Shown: positions 16,578-25,794, numbered from the stretch's first letter. The stretch: 64,000 nt of DNA from Taibaiella sp965229095 (GCA_965229095.1 OZ245855.1:1922001-1986000), one strand, 5' to 3'. Notes: generated from the sequence alone by a model not told the origin. Made by a program: numbers and translations.

Positions 16578-17276
16578 TTATTGGCTTACGGTTTTCTGCT
16601 CAATACGTTTTTCGTAGTCTTTGCCCTGGAAAATACGGTGTACGTATATTCCCGGTACGTGGATAAAGTTAGGGTCCAAAGTACCGGCAGGTACCAGCTC
16701 TTCTACTTCTACGATCGATATTTTACCGGCCATCGCCATCACGCTGTTGAAATTACGCGCCGTTTTATTGAAAATAAGGTTGCCGGCAGTATCTCCTTTC
16801 CAGGCTTTCACAATGGAGAAGTCTGCGTCGAAAGCCTCTTCGATCAGGTAATCCTTTCCCTTAAAGTTGCGCACTTCCTTGCCTTCGGCCACTTCGGTAC
16901 CTACACCGGCAGGGGTAAATATGGCCGGAAAGCCATAAGCGGCAGCCATACAACGGGTAGCCAGGGTGCCTTGCGGCACCAGGTCCACTTCCAGTTCGCC
17001 ACTCAGCAATTGCCGTTCAAATTCCGCATTTTCGCCTACGTAAGATGCGATCATCTTCTTTACCTGCTTGGTTTGCAGCATCAGTCCGATGCCAAAATCA
17101 TCGACACCGGCATTGTTGGAGATACAGGTAAGGTCTTTAACTCCTTTTTTGATCAAAGCAGTAATACAATTTTCGGGTATGCCGCATAATCCAAACCCTC
17201 CGAGCATGATCACAGCGCCATCCTGTATATCTTTTATGGCTTCTTCGGCATTGGCTACCACTTTATTGAATCCCAT
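16578..17276 (-). CDS. scoA: 3-oxoacid CoA-transferase subunit A
   Basis: A 232-residue alpha subunit of a family I CoA transferase. It shows GGFGLCGIPE at residues 26-35 (family signature), 'SNNAGVDDFGIGLML', 'GELEVDLVPQGTLATR' and 'FTPAGVGTEVAEGKE'. The ATG at 17276 is chosen because the 23-residue upstream extension is not family-like. It is expected to move CoA from succinyl-CoA to acetoacetate. The catalytic glutamate is on subunit B, which is normally adjacent. Here the neighbours are a divergent surA-like gene and dapD, so subunit B must be elsewhere. Confidence 0.9.
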   Translation of the reverse strand: MGFNKVVANAEEAIKDIQDGAVIMLGGFGLCGIPENCITALIKKGVKDLTCISNNAGVDDFGIGLMLQTKQVKKMIASYVGENAEFERQLLSGELEVDLVPQGTLATRCMAAAYGFPAIFTPAGVGTEVAEGKEVRNFKGKDYLIEEAFDADFSIVKAWKGDTAGNLIFNKTARNFNSVMAMAGKISIVEVEELVPAGTLDPNFIHVPGIYVHRIFQGKDYEKRIEQKTVSQ

Positions 17277-17446
17277 AGAATCGTTTTTAAATTTAGGGCT
17301 TAAAGGTAAAGCATAAACCGTTATTTTAAAAAGAAGAAATCGCAAAGCGCAATTAAAAGGGAGGGAGCTGATAATAATTTAGTGAAAAATCAGTTTAATT
17401 GAGGGTAAAAATTCCTGTTTAACCAAAATTCAACAAAGCAATCGCT

Positions 17447-17454
17447 TATCTTTG
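17447..17454 (+). promoter_or_regulatory. -7 box of the surA-like gene
   Basis: TATCTTTG, a full TAnnTTTG match, 6 bases before the ATG at 17461. It predicts a leaderless mRNA. Confidence 0.5.
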
Positions 17455-17460
17455 CAAGCT

Positions 17461-18825
17461 ATGTTTCGTATCACGGTATTCGTACTTCTAATGGCTGCGG
17501 CCGCAATGCCCGCAGTGGCGCAGGTCCAGGTAGCCAATAAAATTATAGGTCAGGTAGGTAATAAGATCATCCTGCAATCCGATCTCAATGAACTGTTCAA
17601 CCAGGAAAAACAAGGGAAACCCAACCTTGCCGAAGATGCTAAATGTGGCATGTTCTATAACTTGCTGGCCCAGCAGATCCTGATCGAACAGGCAGGCAGG
17701 GATAGTGTGATCGTAACCGACGAAGAAGTATCCAGTATCCTGGACAACAGGATCAGGGCAATGATGCAGCAATACGGCAGCAAAGAAGCGTTCGAAGAAG
17801 CCAACGGCGGACGGACGATCTACCAGTTAAAAGAGGAATACCGTTCCTTTTTCAAAGATAAAACGGTTGCCGACAAGATGCAGTCCCAGATCATGGATAA
17901 AGTGAAAGTAACTCCCCAGGAGATCAATGCCTTTTATCAATCCTTGCCCCAGGACAGCATGCCCCCCTTCCCGGCTACGGTCGAGATGGGACAGATCGTG
18001 ATTAAGCCTGCGGTAGATCCTGAAGTAGATCAATTGGCTAAGGAAAAGCTGGAGGGTATCCGCAAAGAGATCGTAGATAATGGTAAGAGCTTTGCCACTA
18101 TGGCCGGTATTTACAGCATGGACGGCACCAAAGACAATGGCGGTGAAATGGATATTACCCGTAAAGAAGTGGATCCGCAGTTTGCCTCCGCAGCTTACCG
18201 CCTGCAACCGGGAGAAATATCACCGGTGATCAAATCCAAATTCGGCTATCACATTATACAGATGGTGCGCCGTATGGGCGAAGAAGCCAAGGTGCGTCAT
18301 ATCATCATTGTACCGGAGGTAACCAATGTGGACCTGCAAAAAGGCATCAAAAAGCTGGATAGTGTACGGGCTGACCTGGTGAGCGGCAAGCTCAGCTTTG
18401 CCGAAGCCGTAGGTAAATACAGCACCGACGAACAATCGAAAATGACCGGTGGTATGGTGTATGATAACAATACCAGCAGCCCGATACTCGCTATTGACGG
18501 CCTGGACAGGGAAATGGCACAGGTAGTAGGCGAACTTAAGGTGGGTGAATATTCGCAGCCGCAGATCTTCGTCGAAAACCCGAACACCGGTTCCAGGGCC
18601 ACACGTATCCTCTACATGAAAAACCGTACCGATCCGCACTTGTTGAACCTGAAAGACGATTACGGTAAGATACAACAGGTGGCTTTGTCCAAAAAGCAAT
18701 CGGAGTACATCCATAAATGGATCAATGAGCGCATCGGGACTTATTATGTCAAAATCGCCCCTGAATACCAGAATTGCGAAGAATTGAAAGAATGGGTAAA
18801 AGTATCAGCCAGTGCCGGTAAATAA
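17461..18825 (+). CDS. SurA-like periplasmic peptidylprolyl isomerase
   Basis: A 454-residue secreted protein (signal ends AVAQ). The SurA N-domain is 'ANKIIGQVGNKIILQSDL' and on, followed by two parvulin-type PPIC domains: the first around 'MGQIVIKPAVDP......FATMAGIYSMDGTKDNGGEM', the second from 'VRHIIIVPEVTN' to 'LSFAEAVGKYSTDEQSK.TGG'. SurA chaperones outer-membrane proteins across the periplasm, fitting the many barrel and surface genes nearby. A TTG three codons upstream could also start it, but the -7 box overlaps that codon, so ATG 17461 is used. Confidence 0.9.
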   Translation: MFRITVFVLLMAAAAMPAVAQVQVANKIIGQVGNKIILQSDLNELFNQEKQGKPNLAEDAKCGMFYNLLAQQILIEQAGRDSVIVTDEEVSSILDNRIRAMMQQYGSKEAFEEANGGRTIYQLKEEYRSFFKDKTVADKMQSQIMDKVKVTPQEINAFYQSLPQDSMPPFPATVEMGQIVIKPAVDPEVDQLAKEKLEGIRKEIVDNGKSFATMAGIYSMDGTKDNGGEMDITRKEVDPQFASAAYRLQPGEISPVIKSKFGYHIIQMVRRMGEEAKVRHIIIVPEVTNVDLQKGIKKLDSVRADLVSGKLSFAEAVGKYSTDEQSKMTGGMVYDNNTSSPILAIDGLDREMAQVVGELKVGEYSQPQIFVENPNTGSRATRILYMKNRTDPHLLNLKDDYGKIQQVALSKKQSEYIHKWINERIGTYYVKIAPEYQNCEELKEWVKVSASAGK

Positions 18826-18845
18826 ATAAGCCATTTCCAATAAAG

Positions 18846-18884
18846 AAAAGGAAAGCTACTCTGTATGAGTAGCTTTCCTTTTTT
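18846..18884 (+). terminator. Terminator of the surA-like gene
   Basis: A 16-bp stem (arms AAAAGGAAAGCTACTC and complement) around TGTAT, ending in a T run. Confidence 0.85.
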
Positions 18885-19019
18885 ATAGCTATACCCTTCT
18901 TCCCTTCTGTAACAGGATAGACAAAAGAAAATTGCCCCAATATCTCATTCATAAAATACCGGTTTACCTACAGTTATAAATCCTGAGAAACAGGTATTCC
19001 CTGCGCTTATGCCGCTGCT

Positions 19020-19027
19020 TAACTTTG
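19020..19027 (+). promoter_or_regulatory. -7 box of the second GG-leader peptide
   Basis: TAACTTTG, a full TAnnTTTG match, 104 bases before the ATG. No clear -33 TTG. Confidence 0.4.
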
Positions 19028-19131
19028 TTATAGTCTGTATTCCGGATAGACTTGACTTGCTGAACAATCTCCCCGAGGCATTGCTGCAGCTAAAGAAAGG
19101 GGGGAACAAAACAAACACAACATTTAAAGTA

Positions 19132-19299
19132 ATGAAAAAGAAAAGCATTGATCTAAAGAAGAAGCTCGTACTGGGCAAAGAAACATTAGGCTCATTAAGC
19201 AAGAAAGAACAAGGAAATGTAGCTGGCGGCGCCGGAACAGTAACGCAGAGAACCTGCCCGCGGCAGCATACGGCCTTTGTGAGTTGTGAAGGCGCTTAA
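19132..19299 (+). CDS. GG-leader lanthipeptide-like precursor peptide 2
   Basis: A 55-residue peptide starting MKKKSIDLKKKLVLGKETL, with Gly-Gly at residues 32-33, exactly the position seen in the peptide at 450. The core of 22 residues has two cysteines (42 and 52) and several Thr/Ser. The ATG at 19132 is chosen over longer in-frame options because it gives the typical lysine-rich leader. No modification or export genes are adjacent. A natural-product (lanthipeptide or radical-SAM modified) precursor role is inferred from leader architecture alone. Confidence 0.65.
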   Translation: MKKKSIDLKKKLVLGKETLGSLSKKEQGNVAGGAGTVTQRTCPRQHTAFVSCEGA

Positions 19300-19324
19300 T
19301 AAGCTATCCGTAAAATGGGACATT

Positions 19325-19361
19325 TAAAGTTCCCCGGCCTTTTGAAGGCCGGGGAACTTTA
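19325..19361. terminator. Bidirectional terminator
   Basis: A 17-bp perfect stem (arms containing AAAGTTCCCCGGCC and GGCCGGGGAACTTT) with a 3-base loop. It lies between the peptide gene (+) and the T9SS gene ending at 19385 (-). Confidence 0.85.
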
Positions 19362-19384
19362 TTTAAACAAGCACCTTGTCGCTT

Positions 19385-21361
19385 TTACTGTATCACCAGC
19401 AACCGGGACTGGAGCTTTCCGCTCTTGGCACCGCTTATGCTGACAGTATAGGAGCCTGCAGCCAGTTGCGGCAACGCAATTTTTGCCAGGCCGGCTTTAT
19501 CCCCTTTGTACAGGTTAGCAATATGTCTTCCAGCCATATCGGTAAGCACTACCTCAAAGACATTTTCCTCGCCGGAATTACCTTCCAGCACAATGGAAAC
19601 GGACTCATGAGCCGGGTTAGGCACTACGTTAAACCGGGGAAGCTCTGTAGTCGCTGTCTCGATACCGGTAGGCTTAAACACGCCTGTTCCGCGGCAATCG
19701 ACAATATAGTCTGGGTTGAAATCGGTTTCCGTTTCGGAAAAAGCGATGGCCTCGGCAAAATCGGAATTGATCCTGTCACCCGGCACACTTTCATAAGTAT
19801 CGTAAGTGATGCCCGACAGTGTATATTTATAGTCATAAGGGCAATCGTTCATCATCCTGCCAAACGGGTTGGTACGGATGGTTTTCATATTGAGCTTATT
19901 GTAGCCGCTGGGATTCCAGATGGGCGAAGAAAGGAAGATATCGTTGGTCCAGTCAAATCCCCTTATGGTATTCCTGGGACTCCAGGCCAGGTGGCTGTTG
20001 AAGCCGCCCAGATCGTAATAGTTATTAGGATAGGTACTTCTGTTTCCTGTGCCTTCGGTGGAAAGGATAATGCTCCAGAAATTACAGCCCACATTCAGAC
20101 TGCCGGTCGAATAATCGGGCCTGATCTCAGTCAGGAAGGGATTGATGTTATCCATCGAGGTAAGATAGGTAGGGTTTGGTCCTTGCCAATAGCGGTCGGT
20201 TTCGATACCATTCAGCAGGAACCAGCCGGGATTGTTGCCTTTCTCCACACCTATGCCCCAGGCATAGTCAAAGCCGGGGCCGCGGAAACGATTGCGCCTG
20301 GTACCGGGGATCCGTGCCTGCGGATCTATATAGGTAATGGTAAAGAACTGGAGGAAGGGGTTGGGATCGGGATAAGAACCCACATAGGTATTACCAAACA
20401 CAAAATATCCACCGGAGCCCAGGTCTTCCACGATATCGTTGCCGTATTCGCAGGCAGTCATCCTATCAGGGCTGGGCCAGCCGCCGTATACCGGCCTGAA
20501 TTCGCTGAAAGGCACATCCGAAAGCGTATTGAGATCCTTGTCCAGGAACAACGAAAGTGTAGCACAGTAATAGCCTTCGCTCATCCAGTCCCAGTTGGGC
20601 GGCGGGTTGTTGGTATAAAAAGCGCTGCAGCTACCCGTCACGAAAATATCACCGTTGCTCATCAGCTTCATCCGCGTAGCCATATCATAATCGTACTGAC
20701 GGCCGGGATAGTCGTAGTTGAAGGTCTGCGAATTCACCACGTTATTACCACCGAGGTCAAACCGGACTACAAATATCTCTTTGTCTGTACGGGCATCGGG
20801 TACCGGCGTGGCCAGCGGCGTAGTGTATCCGCAGATGTACAGGTCTTTTCCCACTAACAAGGTGCTCATAGGGTGCAGGTCGAACCGGTTGTTCCTGTCA
20901 CGGACAATGAAGCTGTTACGCAGGTTGCCCCGGTCGTCCATCCGTAATATCTCGATATTGGTTTCATCGGTTCCGTTCATAAGGTCCCTTCGTGATGCTA
21001 TCACCACGATATCATCCGGCTTGTTTTCGACATAATGCACGCCTACGGCTCTTTCATCAAAACCCGGATCATCGAAATGACGGTTCACTATAGTATTCCC
21101 GATCACGCCCGGGAAATTTTCGGTGATCATCATGTTGATGCTGTTGTCGTCGCCACCGGCAGGATCAAATACTGTCCCGGCCATTAAAACGAATTCTCTT
21201 TCCGGTATTTTGTCTATCGCATAATTTTTCACATCAAAGGACCGGTAGGCATGTGTACGTTCTTCGGTGGTCTGCCCCGATACCGTTAAAGTGCCAGCCA
21301 GCAGCAAGGCGGCCGCATACCCTGTCCCCTTGAGCAACCCATGTAAAGCGTTGTGTTCCAT
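19385..21361 (-). CDS. T9SS type A cargo protein, large secreted protein of unknown function
   Basis: A 658-residue protein with a Sec signal (hydrophobic 'AAALLLAGTLTVSGQ'). It has a long central part rich in Asn, Asp, Gly and aromatic residues, with repeated 'D..G.......V' strands suggesting a beta-propeller. The last ~80 residues are a T9SS type A sorting domain ('FNVVPNPAHESVSIVLEG', 'VVLTDMAGRHIANLY', 'AAGSYTVSISGAKSGKLQSRLLVIQ'). It should be exported through the outer membrane by T9SS and retained or released at the surface. The central domain matches no family I can name. Confidence 0.85.
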   Translation of the reverse strand: MEHNALHGLLKGTGYAAALLLAGTLTVSGQTTEERTHAYRSFDVKNYAIDKIPEREFVLMAGTVFDPAGGDDNSINMMITENFPGVIGNTIVNRHFDDPGFDERAVGVHYVENKPDDIVVIASRRDLMNGTDETNIEILRMDDRGNLRNSFIVRDRNNRFDLHPMSTLLVGKDLYICGYTTPLATPVPDARTDKEIFVVRFDLGGNNVVNSQTFNYDYPGRQYDYDMATRMKLMSNGDIFVTGSCSAFYTNNPPPNWDWMSEGYYCATLSLFLDKDLNTLSDVPFSEFRPVYGGWPSPDRMTACEYGNDIVEDLGSGGYFVFGNTYVGSYPDPNPFLQFFTITYIDPQARIPGTRRNRFRGPGFDYAWGIGVEKGNNPGWFLLNGIETDRYWQGPNPTYLTSMDNINPFLTEIRPDYSTGSLNVGCNFWSIILSTEGTGNRSTYPNNYYDLGGFNSHLAWSPRNTIRGFDWTNDIFLSSPIWNPSGYNKLNMKTIRTNPFGRMMNDCPYDYKYTLSGITYDTYESVPGDRINSDFAEAIAFSETETDFNPDYIVDCRGTGVFKPTGIETATTELPRFNVVPNPAHESVSIVLEGNSGEENVFEVVLTDMAGRHIANLYKGDKAGLAKIALPQLAAGSYTVSISGAKSGKLQSRLLVIQ

Positions 21362-21551
21362 AAAATAGTTTTGAATGTTTCCATTAAACTAAATCAAAAT
21401 GGAGGCACACGCTCATACCAATGTATAACTATGTACCTGGAAGCATAGCCCTGCTGTTAGCTTGTATAATAATGCAGGCAGCAAATAAGTTGCTGCCTGC
21501 AAGGTATGACGTAAGAGATGTGTACATGAGATCCGGCTGACTCCGAGAAAA

Positions 21552-22241
21552 CTACCTTCTTTTTCTGTTCAGGAAGGCTGCCGCGCTTTTTTTAATGTAT
21601 TCCAGGAATTCGTATTCGGTCCAGGCCTTTACCTGGTCGTATTCGGGACGGTAATACCGCCTGTAATCTTCCATATCGGTACTGTCTATCTTACCTATCT
21701 TAGCAATCAATTTGGCATTGAATACAAAGTCTACATATTTCTCCTTTTCAAAATAATCGTAGCGCTTCTGGAAAGCCCATATCTGCCGGTTTCTTTTGCT
21801 GAGCGCATCGAAAGGATGCTGGATCACATCCAGGCCATCCAGGGTATAATGATCGATAGCCCATTTATAGGTTTCTCTTCTTTCCAGGCTATCCAGGTGG
21901 TAATTGCTACCCCTGATTTCCACTTCGTCCAGGTCAAAGGCCCCTTCCTTCATGGCAATATTGTAGAAAGGAAGCTGCTGGGATTCTATACGGATACGGG
22001 CTATTTTATAACCGATCCTCCGGCATTCGATAAGATGTCCTTTTTCTACGTTAAGCGTAAAGCTGCCGGTACTGTCGGTGGTCAGGCCTATTTCAGTAAA
22101 AGTATTGACGATATTGACGTTAGCCATAGGCTTGTTGGTCTTAAAATCATATACTTTTCCTTTCATCACCAATGCCTGTGCGGCACTGAAAGTAAACAAG
22201 AAAATACCGGCAAAGGCAAGAAAACGGAGAATAGATACCAT
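21552..22241 (-). CDS. Carboxypeptidase-regulatory-like (CarboxypepD_reg) secreted protein
   Basis: A 229-residue protein with a signal peptide (cut near AQA) followed by a CarboxypepD_reg-like beta-sandwich: 'MKGKVYDFKTNKPMANVNIVNTFTEIGLTTDSTGSFTLNV', then '.CRRIGYK'. The C-terminal half is charged and helical (many Tyr, Lys, Glu) and unassigned. Such domains are common at the N-terminus of TonB-dependent receptors, but no plug or barrel follows, so this is a stand-alone periplasmic or surface protein of unknown role. Confidence 0.78.
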   Translation of the reverse strand: MVSILRFLAFAGIFLFTFSAAQALVMKGKVYDFKTNKPMANVNIVNTFTEIGLTTDSTGSFTLNVEKGHLIECRRIGYKIARIRIESQQLPFYNIAMKEGAFDLDEVEIRGSNYHLDSLERRETYKWAIDHYTLDGLDVIQHPFDALSKRNRQIWAFQKRYDYFEKEKYVDFVFNAKLIAKIGKIDSTDMEDYRRYYRPEYDQVKAWTEYEFLEYIKKSAAAFLNRKRR

Positions 22242-22394
22242 GTGGGCTAAGGTACAAATTAGATAAAAAGAGTGTTGCTATTTTTTTGTGAATGCACTGA
22301 TTATCTAAAATGGATTCCCTCTATAAATGAAATAAGTATTGCCGACAGGATAAACAATAAGTAGCGATAGATATCCATCCCGGATAAGGCAACC

Positions 22395-22438
22395 ATTAAA
22401 GAAAAGAGGTTTAATCAACCAAGCCTCTTTTCTTTAAT
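22395..22438 (-). terminator. Long-stem hairpin upstream of 22241 and after 22486
   Basis: ATTAAAGAAAAGAGG (22395-22409) pairs perfectly over 15 bp with 22424-22438. The 14-base loop itself contains GGTT/AACC pairing potential. It lies 48 bases downstream of the stop of the minus-strand gene at 22486 and is its likely terminator. Confidence 0.65.
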
Positions 22439-22485
22439 GATGCTATGTAATTGATACGCTACTTATCGGGATGCAGATGATTTGT

Positions 22486-24402
22486 TTAGCGCAGCAATCC
22501 TACATCTCCTTTCATGGTCAGTTTTTCCCCTTCACTATTCCGGTACCGGACCAGGTAGTAATAAGTGCCCATATCGCAGAGCGCCGACTTGTATTTTCCA
22601 TCCCAGCCTCTATTGATGTCAGTAGTATAAAAAACACGTTCTCCGTAGCGGTTGAATACCGAGAAGTTTTCCAATTGGATATTGACCCCGTATACTTTAA
22701 ACACATCGTTGTTGCCATCGCCATTAGGACTAAAGCTATTGGGGATAAAGATAATACCGGCTTTTTCAACGGTCACGCATTTCTTGACCGTATCGGCGCA
22801 GTTGACCGAATCCCGGGCAATGAGGGTATAGCAGAATTCTCCTTCGCCGGGATTGGGCAGGTGGTAATCTTTGTCGGAAGACAGGAATACATTATCGCTG
22901 TTGTACCAGGCATAAAGGGAAGCGTCCCGGCTTTTGTTGCGCAAAAGAATAACCGGGTCGTTCACATCGGGCTTTGCCGGATCAAAAACAAAATCGGCTG
23001 TAGGGCCGGCAGATACACGGACCGTAAACGTAACCGTATCGCCCGAGCCACAAATCCCCGAACTGATCACCTTATAGGTTGTGGTAACGGCGGGAGCAAA
23101 AGCAAAGAGTGAACTATCTGCATTTACCGATACGCCTGTACCCGGCGTAACCGTAAATGCATTGTGCGCTGCCTGCGGAGCAAACACGGTATCGCCTTTG
23201 CAGACGGGTGTGCCGGGCGGCGGTACAAAGGAAACGGCGGCACCCGGCGCCAGGAAGCTTTCCACCATACCAGGAAGCCCCAGCAAGCACATATTGGTAC
23301 CTATGCTTTGCGCAGCAGCGGTATAACCACAAGCGGCTCCCAGGGCATTGGGATTATTGATCACATCCAGGGTATTCGTATTGCCAGTAGCGACATACAT
23401 TTTGCCGTTAGGACCATTTTGTATGGCCCAGGGAATTATCCCCGCAGTCGGCGTCCCCACAACCGTCCGGCTGGCCAGTATCCCGGCTGCACTGCCGGCG
23501 TTCAGGTCGTACTGATAGATTTTAGCATTAAAAGAGAACCAGGAAACATAGAACTTGCTGTTATCCGGTGAAAAAGAACAACCATAAGGCCCGTCGCTTG
23601 GATTGAAGAGATCGAAGCCCAGGGGATCGGTAATGGGATTAGAAAGAATTCCTGTACTAAAATTGAAGTCAAAAAGCTCAACTGTATTCGAGTTGACATA
23701 CGTTACCAGGCCCAGTTTTTTACCATTGGGCGAAAATTTCATATAGCCTATGGATTCCAGGGCCGAGTTGGTACCGCCATCCGTATGTACAATACCTGTT
23801 TTACTTTTTACAGGAGGAGCAAGGCCTGCGGCTGTAAGCTTGAAAGCATAAAAGCTATCGCAATTCCACCGGTGCCCTACAATCCAATAAGCAGAACGGT
23901 CGCAATTGCCCACTACGGCAATCTTCTCTGTTGTCGAATCGATAATGGGTGTGTTTATCGAGATCAGGTCACCATTGCCTCCGTTCAGGTTCATATCCAC
24001 TACACTGTAGCACATGGCGGCAGAAGCCCCTACCCAACCGGCCTGTGCCGGTGTGGTGAAAACATAATATAAGTTATTGCTCCCCGGCTTCGGCACGATG
24101 ACACCGCTTTGCGTGCTGGACGGATCGCCGAACAAAGGTGTGGCCACACTCGCGGCCATGGGGGTATGGGTACGGTCCCATACTGTGATACCATCTGTGT
24201 AAAACAAAAGCTGCCCGGTAAGCGGGTCGGCAATACTGGCACAGCCTTCGGTAGTGAACAGCGCACCAGTAAGGGGTGTGGGCGGTGTATTATTGAAATT
24301 AAGGCCGGCGCCGTTGCCAAAATACCAGATATTGCCCTCTTTCTGGGCGTGAGCCATACTCATGCAGGTGATCATGAGCGTAAACAATACTATTCTTTTC
24401 AT
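22486..24402 (-). CDS. Gliding-motility-associated C-terminal domain protein (T9SS type B cargo)
   Basis: A 638-residue secreted protein (signal MKRIVLFTLMITCMSMAHAQ). Residues ~20-370 look like a repeated propeller typical of these proteins ('NIWYFGNGAGLNFN', 'LLFYTDGITVWDRTH', 'KFSPNGKKLGLVTY', 'CSFSPDNSKFYVS'). A PKD-like stretch follows ('VCKGDTVFAPQA' ... 'GPTADFVFDPAKPDVNDPV'). The C-terminal gliding-motility domain is 'FIPNSFSPNGDGNNDVFKVYG' up to 'GTYYYLVRYRNSEGEKLTMKGDVGLLR'. That C-terminus is the type B T9SS signal. Cargo function is unknown; adhesin-like roles are common in the family. Confidence 0.9.
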   Translation of the reverse strand: MKRIVLFTLMITCMSMAHAQKEGNIWYFGNGAGLNFNNTPPTPLTGALFTTEGCASIADPLTGQLLFYTDGITVWDRTHTPMAASVATPLFGDPSSTQSGVIVPKPGSNNLYYVFTTPAQAGWVGASAAMCYSVVDMNLNGGNGDLISINTPIIDSTTEKIAVVGNCDRSAYWIVGHRWNCDSFYAFKLTAAGLAPPVKSKTGIVHTDGGTNSALESIGYMKFSPNGKKLGLVTYVNSNTVELFDFNFSTGILSNPITDPLGFDLFNPSDGPYGCSFSPDNSKFYVSWFSFNAKIYQYDLNAGSAAGILASRTVVGTPTAGIIPWAIQNGPNGKMYVATGNTNTLDVINNPNALGAACGYTAAAQSIGTNMCLLGLPGMVESFLAPGAAVSFVPPPGTPVCKGDTVFAPQAAHNAFTVTPGTGVSVNADSSLFAFAPAVTTTYKVISSGICGSGDTVTFTVRVSAGPTADFVFDPAKPDVNDPVILLRNKSRDASLYAWYNSDNVFLSSDKDYHLPNPGEGEFCYTLIARDSVNCADTVKKCVTVEKAGIIFIPNSFSPNGDGNNDVFKVYGVNIQLENFSVFNRYGERVFYTTDINRGWDGKYKSALCDMGTYYYLVRYRNSEGEKLTMKGDVGLLR

Positions 24403-24519
24403 AGGGATATTCAGTAAATTCTTCTAACAATATATAAAAATCTAATTAAAACTTTAACCTGTCTTTTGATTACCGGATTCGTTAATAAGACGACCCAATA
24501 ACAAAGAAGTATAGGGTAC

Positions 24520-24552
24520 AAAAAAAAGACCTCCGTACAGGAAGTCTTTTTT
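24520..24552 (-). terminator. Terminator of the sdh operon
   Basis: Arms AAAAAAGACCTCC and GGAAGTCTTTTTT (one mismatch) enclose a 4-6 base loop. On the minus strand it ends in a T run just past sdhB. Confidence 0.75.
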
Positions 24553-24586
24553 CCGATCATTATTACATGATCGTCATTATTTATGC

Positions 24587-25348
24587 TTATTCTCCGCTGA
24601 ATACGGCGCGAATATATTCGGAATTAAGGCGGCGGATGTTCTGTACCGAAATACCTTTAGGACATTCCGCTTCACAAGCCTGGGTGTTGGTACAACTGCC
24701 AAAGCCTTCTTTGTCCATCTGGTCTACCATGTTTACTACACGGGCCTTGCGTTCCACATCGCCTTGCGGCAACAAAGCCAGGTGCGATACTTTTGCAGAG
24801 AGGAACAACATGGCCGACGAGTTTTTACAAGCCGCTACGCAGGCGCCGCAACCGATACAAGCCGCTGCCGCAAAGGATTCATCAGCTTTGTCTTTATTGA
24901 TCGGGAGTGAGTTGGCATCCTGGGCATTACCGGTATCTACCGAGATATAACCACCTGCCTGGATAATACGGTCAAACGCGCGACGGTCCACCATAAGGTC
25001 TTTGATCACCGGGAACGACTGGGCACGCCAGGGTTCTACCACGATGGTATCTCCATCCTTGTAAGCGCGCATATGCAGCTGGCAGGTCGTGGTCTGCGCC
25101 CATGGTCCGTGCGGCTGCCCGTTGATGTGCATAGAACAAGCGCCGCAGATCCCTTCACGGCAGTCGTGATCAAAAGTGATCGGCTCCTTGCCTTCGTTGA
25201 TCAATTGTTCGTTCAACACGTCAAACATCTCCAGGAACGACATTTCGGAAGAAATATCTTTTACCTGGTATGTTTCAAAACCACCTTTAGCCTGTGCATT
25301 CTGCTGACGCCATACTTTAAGGGTCAGGTTCATATTGTAATGTTCCAT
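24587..25348 (-). CDS. sdhB: Succinate dehydrogenase iron-sulfur subunit
   Basis: A 253-residue subunit with three cluster motifs: CREGICGACSMHI plus a downstream Cys for [2Fe-2S], CIGCGACVAACKN for [4Fe-4S], and CEAECPKGI for the third. It passes electrons from SdhA to the cytochrome b subunit in the TCA cycle and respiratory chain. The ATG at 25348 lies 2 bases after the stop of the nuclease-like gene. A second in-frame ATG at 25333 (MNLTLKVWRQ) is the family-typical start and may be the ancestral one. The gene is separated from sdhA by a two-gene insertion. Confidence 0.95.
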   Translation of the reverse strand: MEHYNMNLTLKVWRQQNAQAKGGFETYQVKDISSEMSFLEMFDVLNEQLINEGKEPITFDHDCREGICGACSMHINGQPHGPWAQTTTCQLHMRAYKDGDTIVVEPWRAQSFPVIKDLMVDRRAFDRIIQAGGYISVDTGNAQDANSLPINKDKADESFAAAACIGCGACVAACKNSSAMLFLSAKVSHLALLPQGDVERKARVVNMVDQMDKEGFGSCTNTQACEAECPKGISVQNIRRLNSEYIRAVFSGE

Positions 25349-25350
25349 CG

Positions 25351-25794
25351 CTATATTATTTCGGTATAAATATTATTTGTTGCTCTTTCAAGCGTTCCAT
25401 TGTTACGACTAACTAAGACAGCCAATTTTCTATAAGTTGGCGTGGATTTCAAATCAGGCACATCTCTACTACCTACAATTCTCGCATCAATCCTGTATCC
25501 CACAAACTCATTTTTGAGATATTGAATAGTTTCCAACAGTTGTTCAAGAGCCTTCGATAAAGCTCCTCCCTTTAATTCCACGAATATTACTCTTTGAAGA
25601 TCATCGTTGTCGATACTGAATAAAAAGTCACATCGCTTTTCTGCTGCTTTTTGATTTAAACATCCGTCAACAACAACTTTTCTTATAGTATAATTGCTGC
25701 TATTTTCTATTCTATATACTTTTTTATTTTCGCTGGCTATGCAAAATTTCCTTTTTTCTTCAAACTCAATGCAATTGCCTAATATTAAACTCAT
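25351..25794 (-). CDS. PD-(D/E)xK nuclease-like protein, partner of the ATPase
   Basis: A 147-residue protein I cannot place in a named family. It shows a candidate PD-(D/E)xK core: D56 in 'EKRCDFLFS', then the strand 'RVIFVELKGG' with E73 and K75, followed by an amphipathic helix 'KALEQLLETIQYL' with Gln85. This layout is typical of restriction-like nucleases, but catalysis is inference. Its ATG overlaps the ATPase stop (ATGA at 25791-25794), so the two are translationally coupled, and its stop is 2 bases before sdhB. The DNA is far more AT-rich than sdhA or sdhB, pointing to horizontal acquisition. Confidence 0.6.
   Translation of the reverse strand: MSLILGNCIEFEEKRKFCIASENKKVYRIENSSNYTIRKVVVDGCLNQKAAEKRCDFLFSIDNDDLQRVIFVELKGGALSKALEQLLETIQYLKNEFVGYRIDARIVGSRDVPDLKSTPTYRKLAVLVSRNNGTLERATNNIYTEII

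Noticed and set aside
19376..20857. 493-codon plus-strand open frame
   Set aside because: It is antisense to the T9SS gene at 19385-21361, which has a signal peptide and a clear sorting domain.
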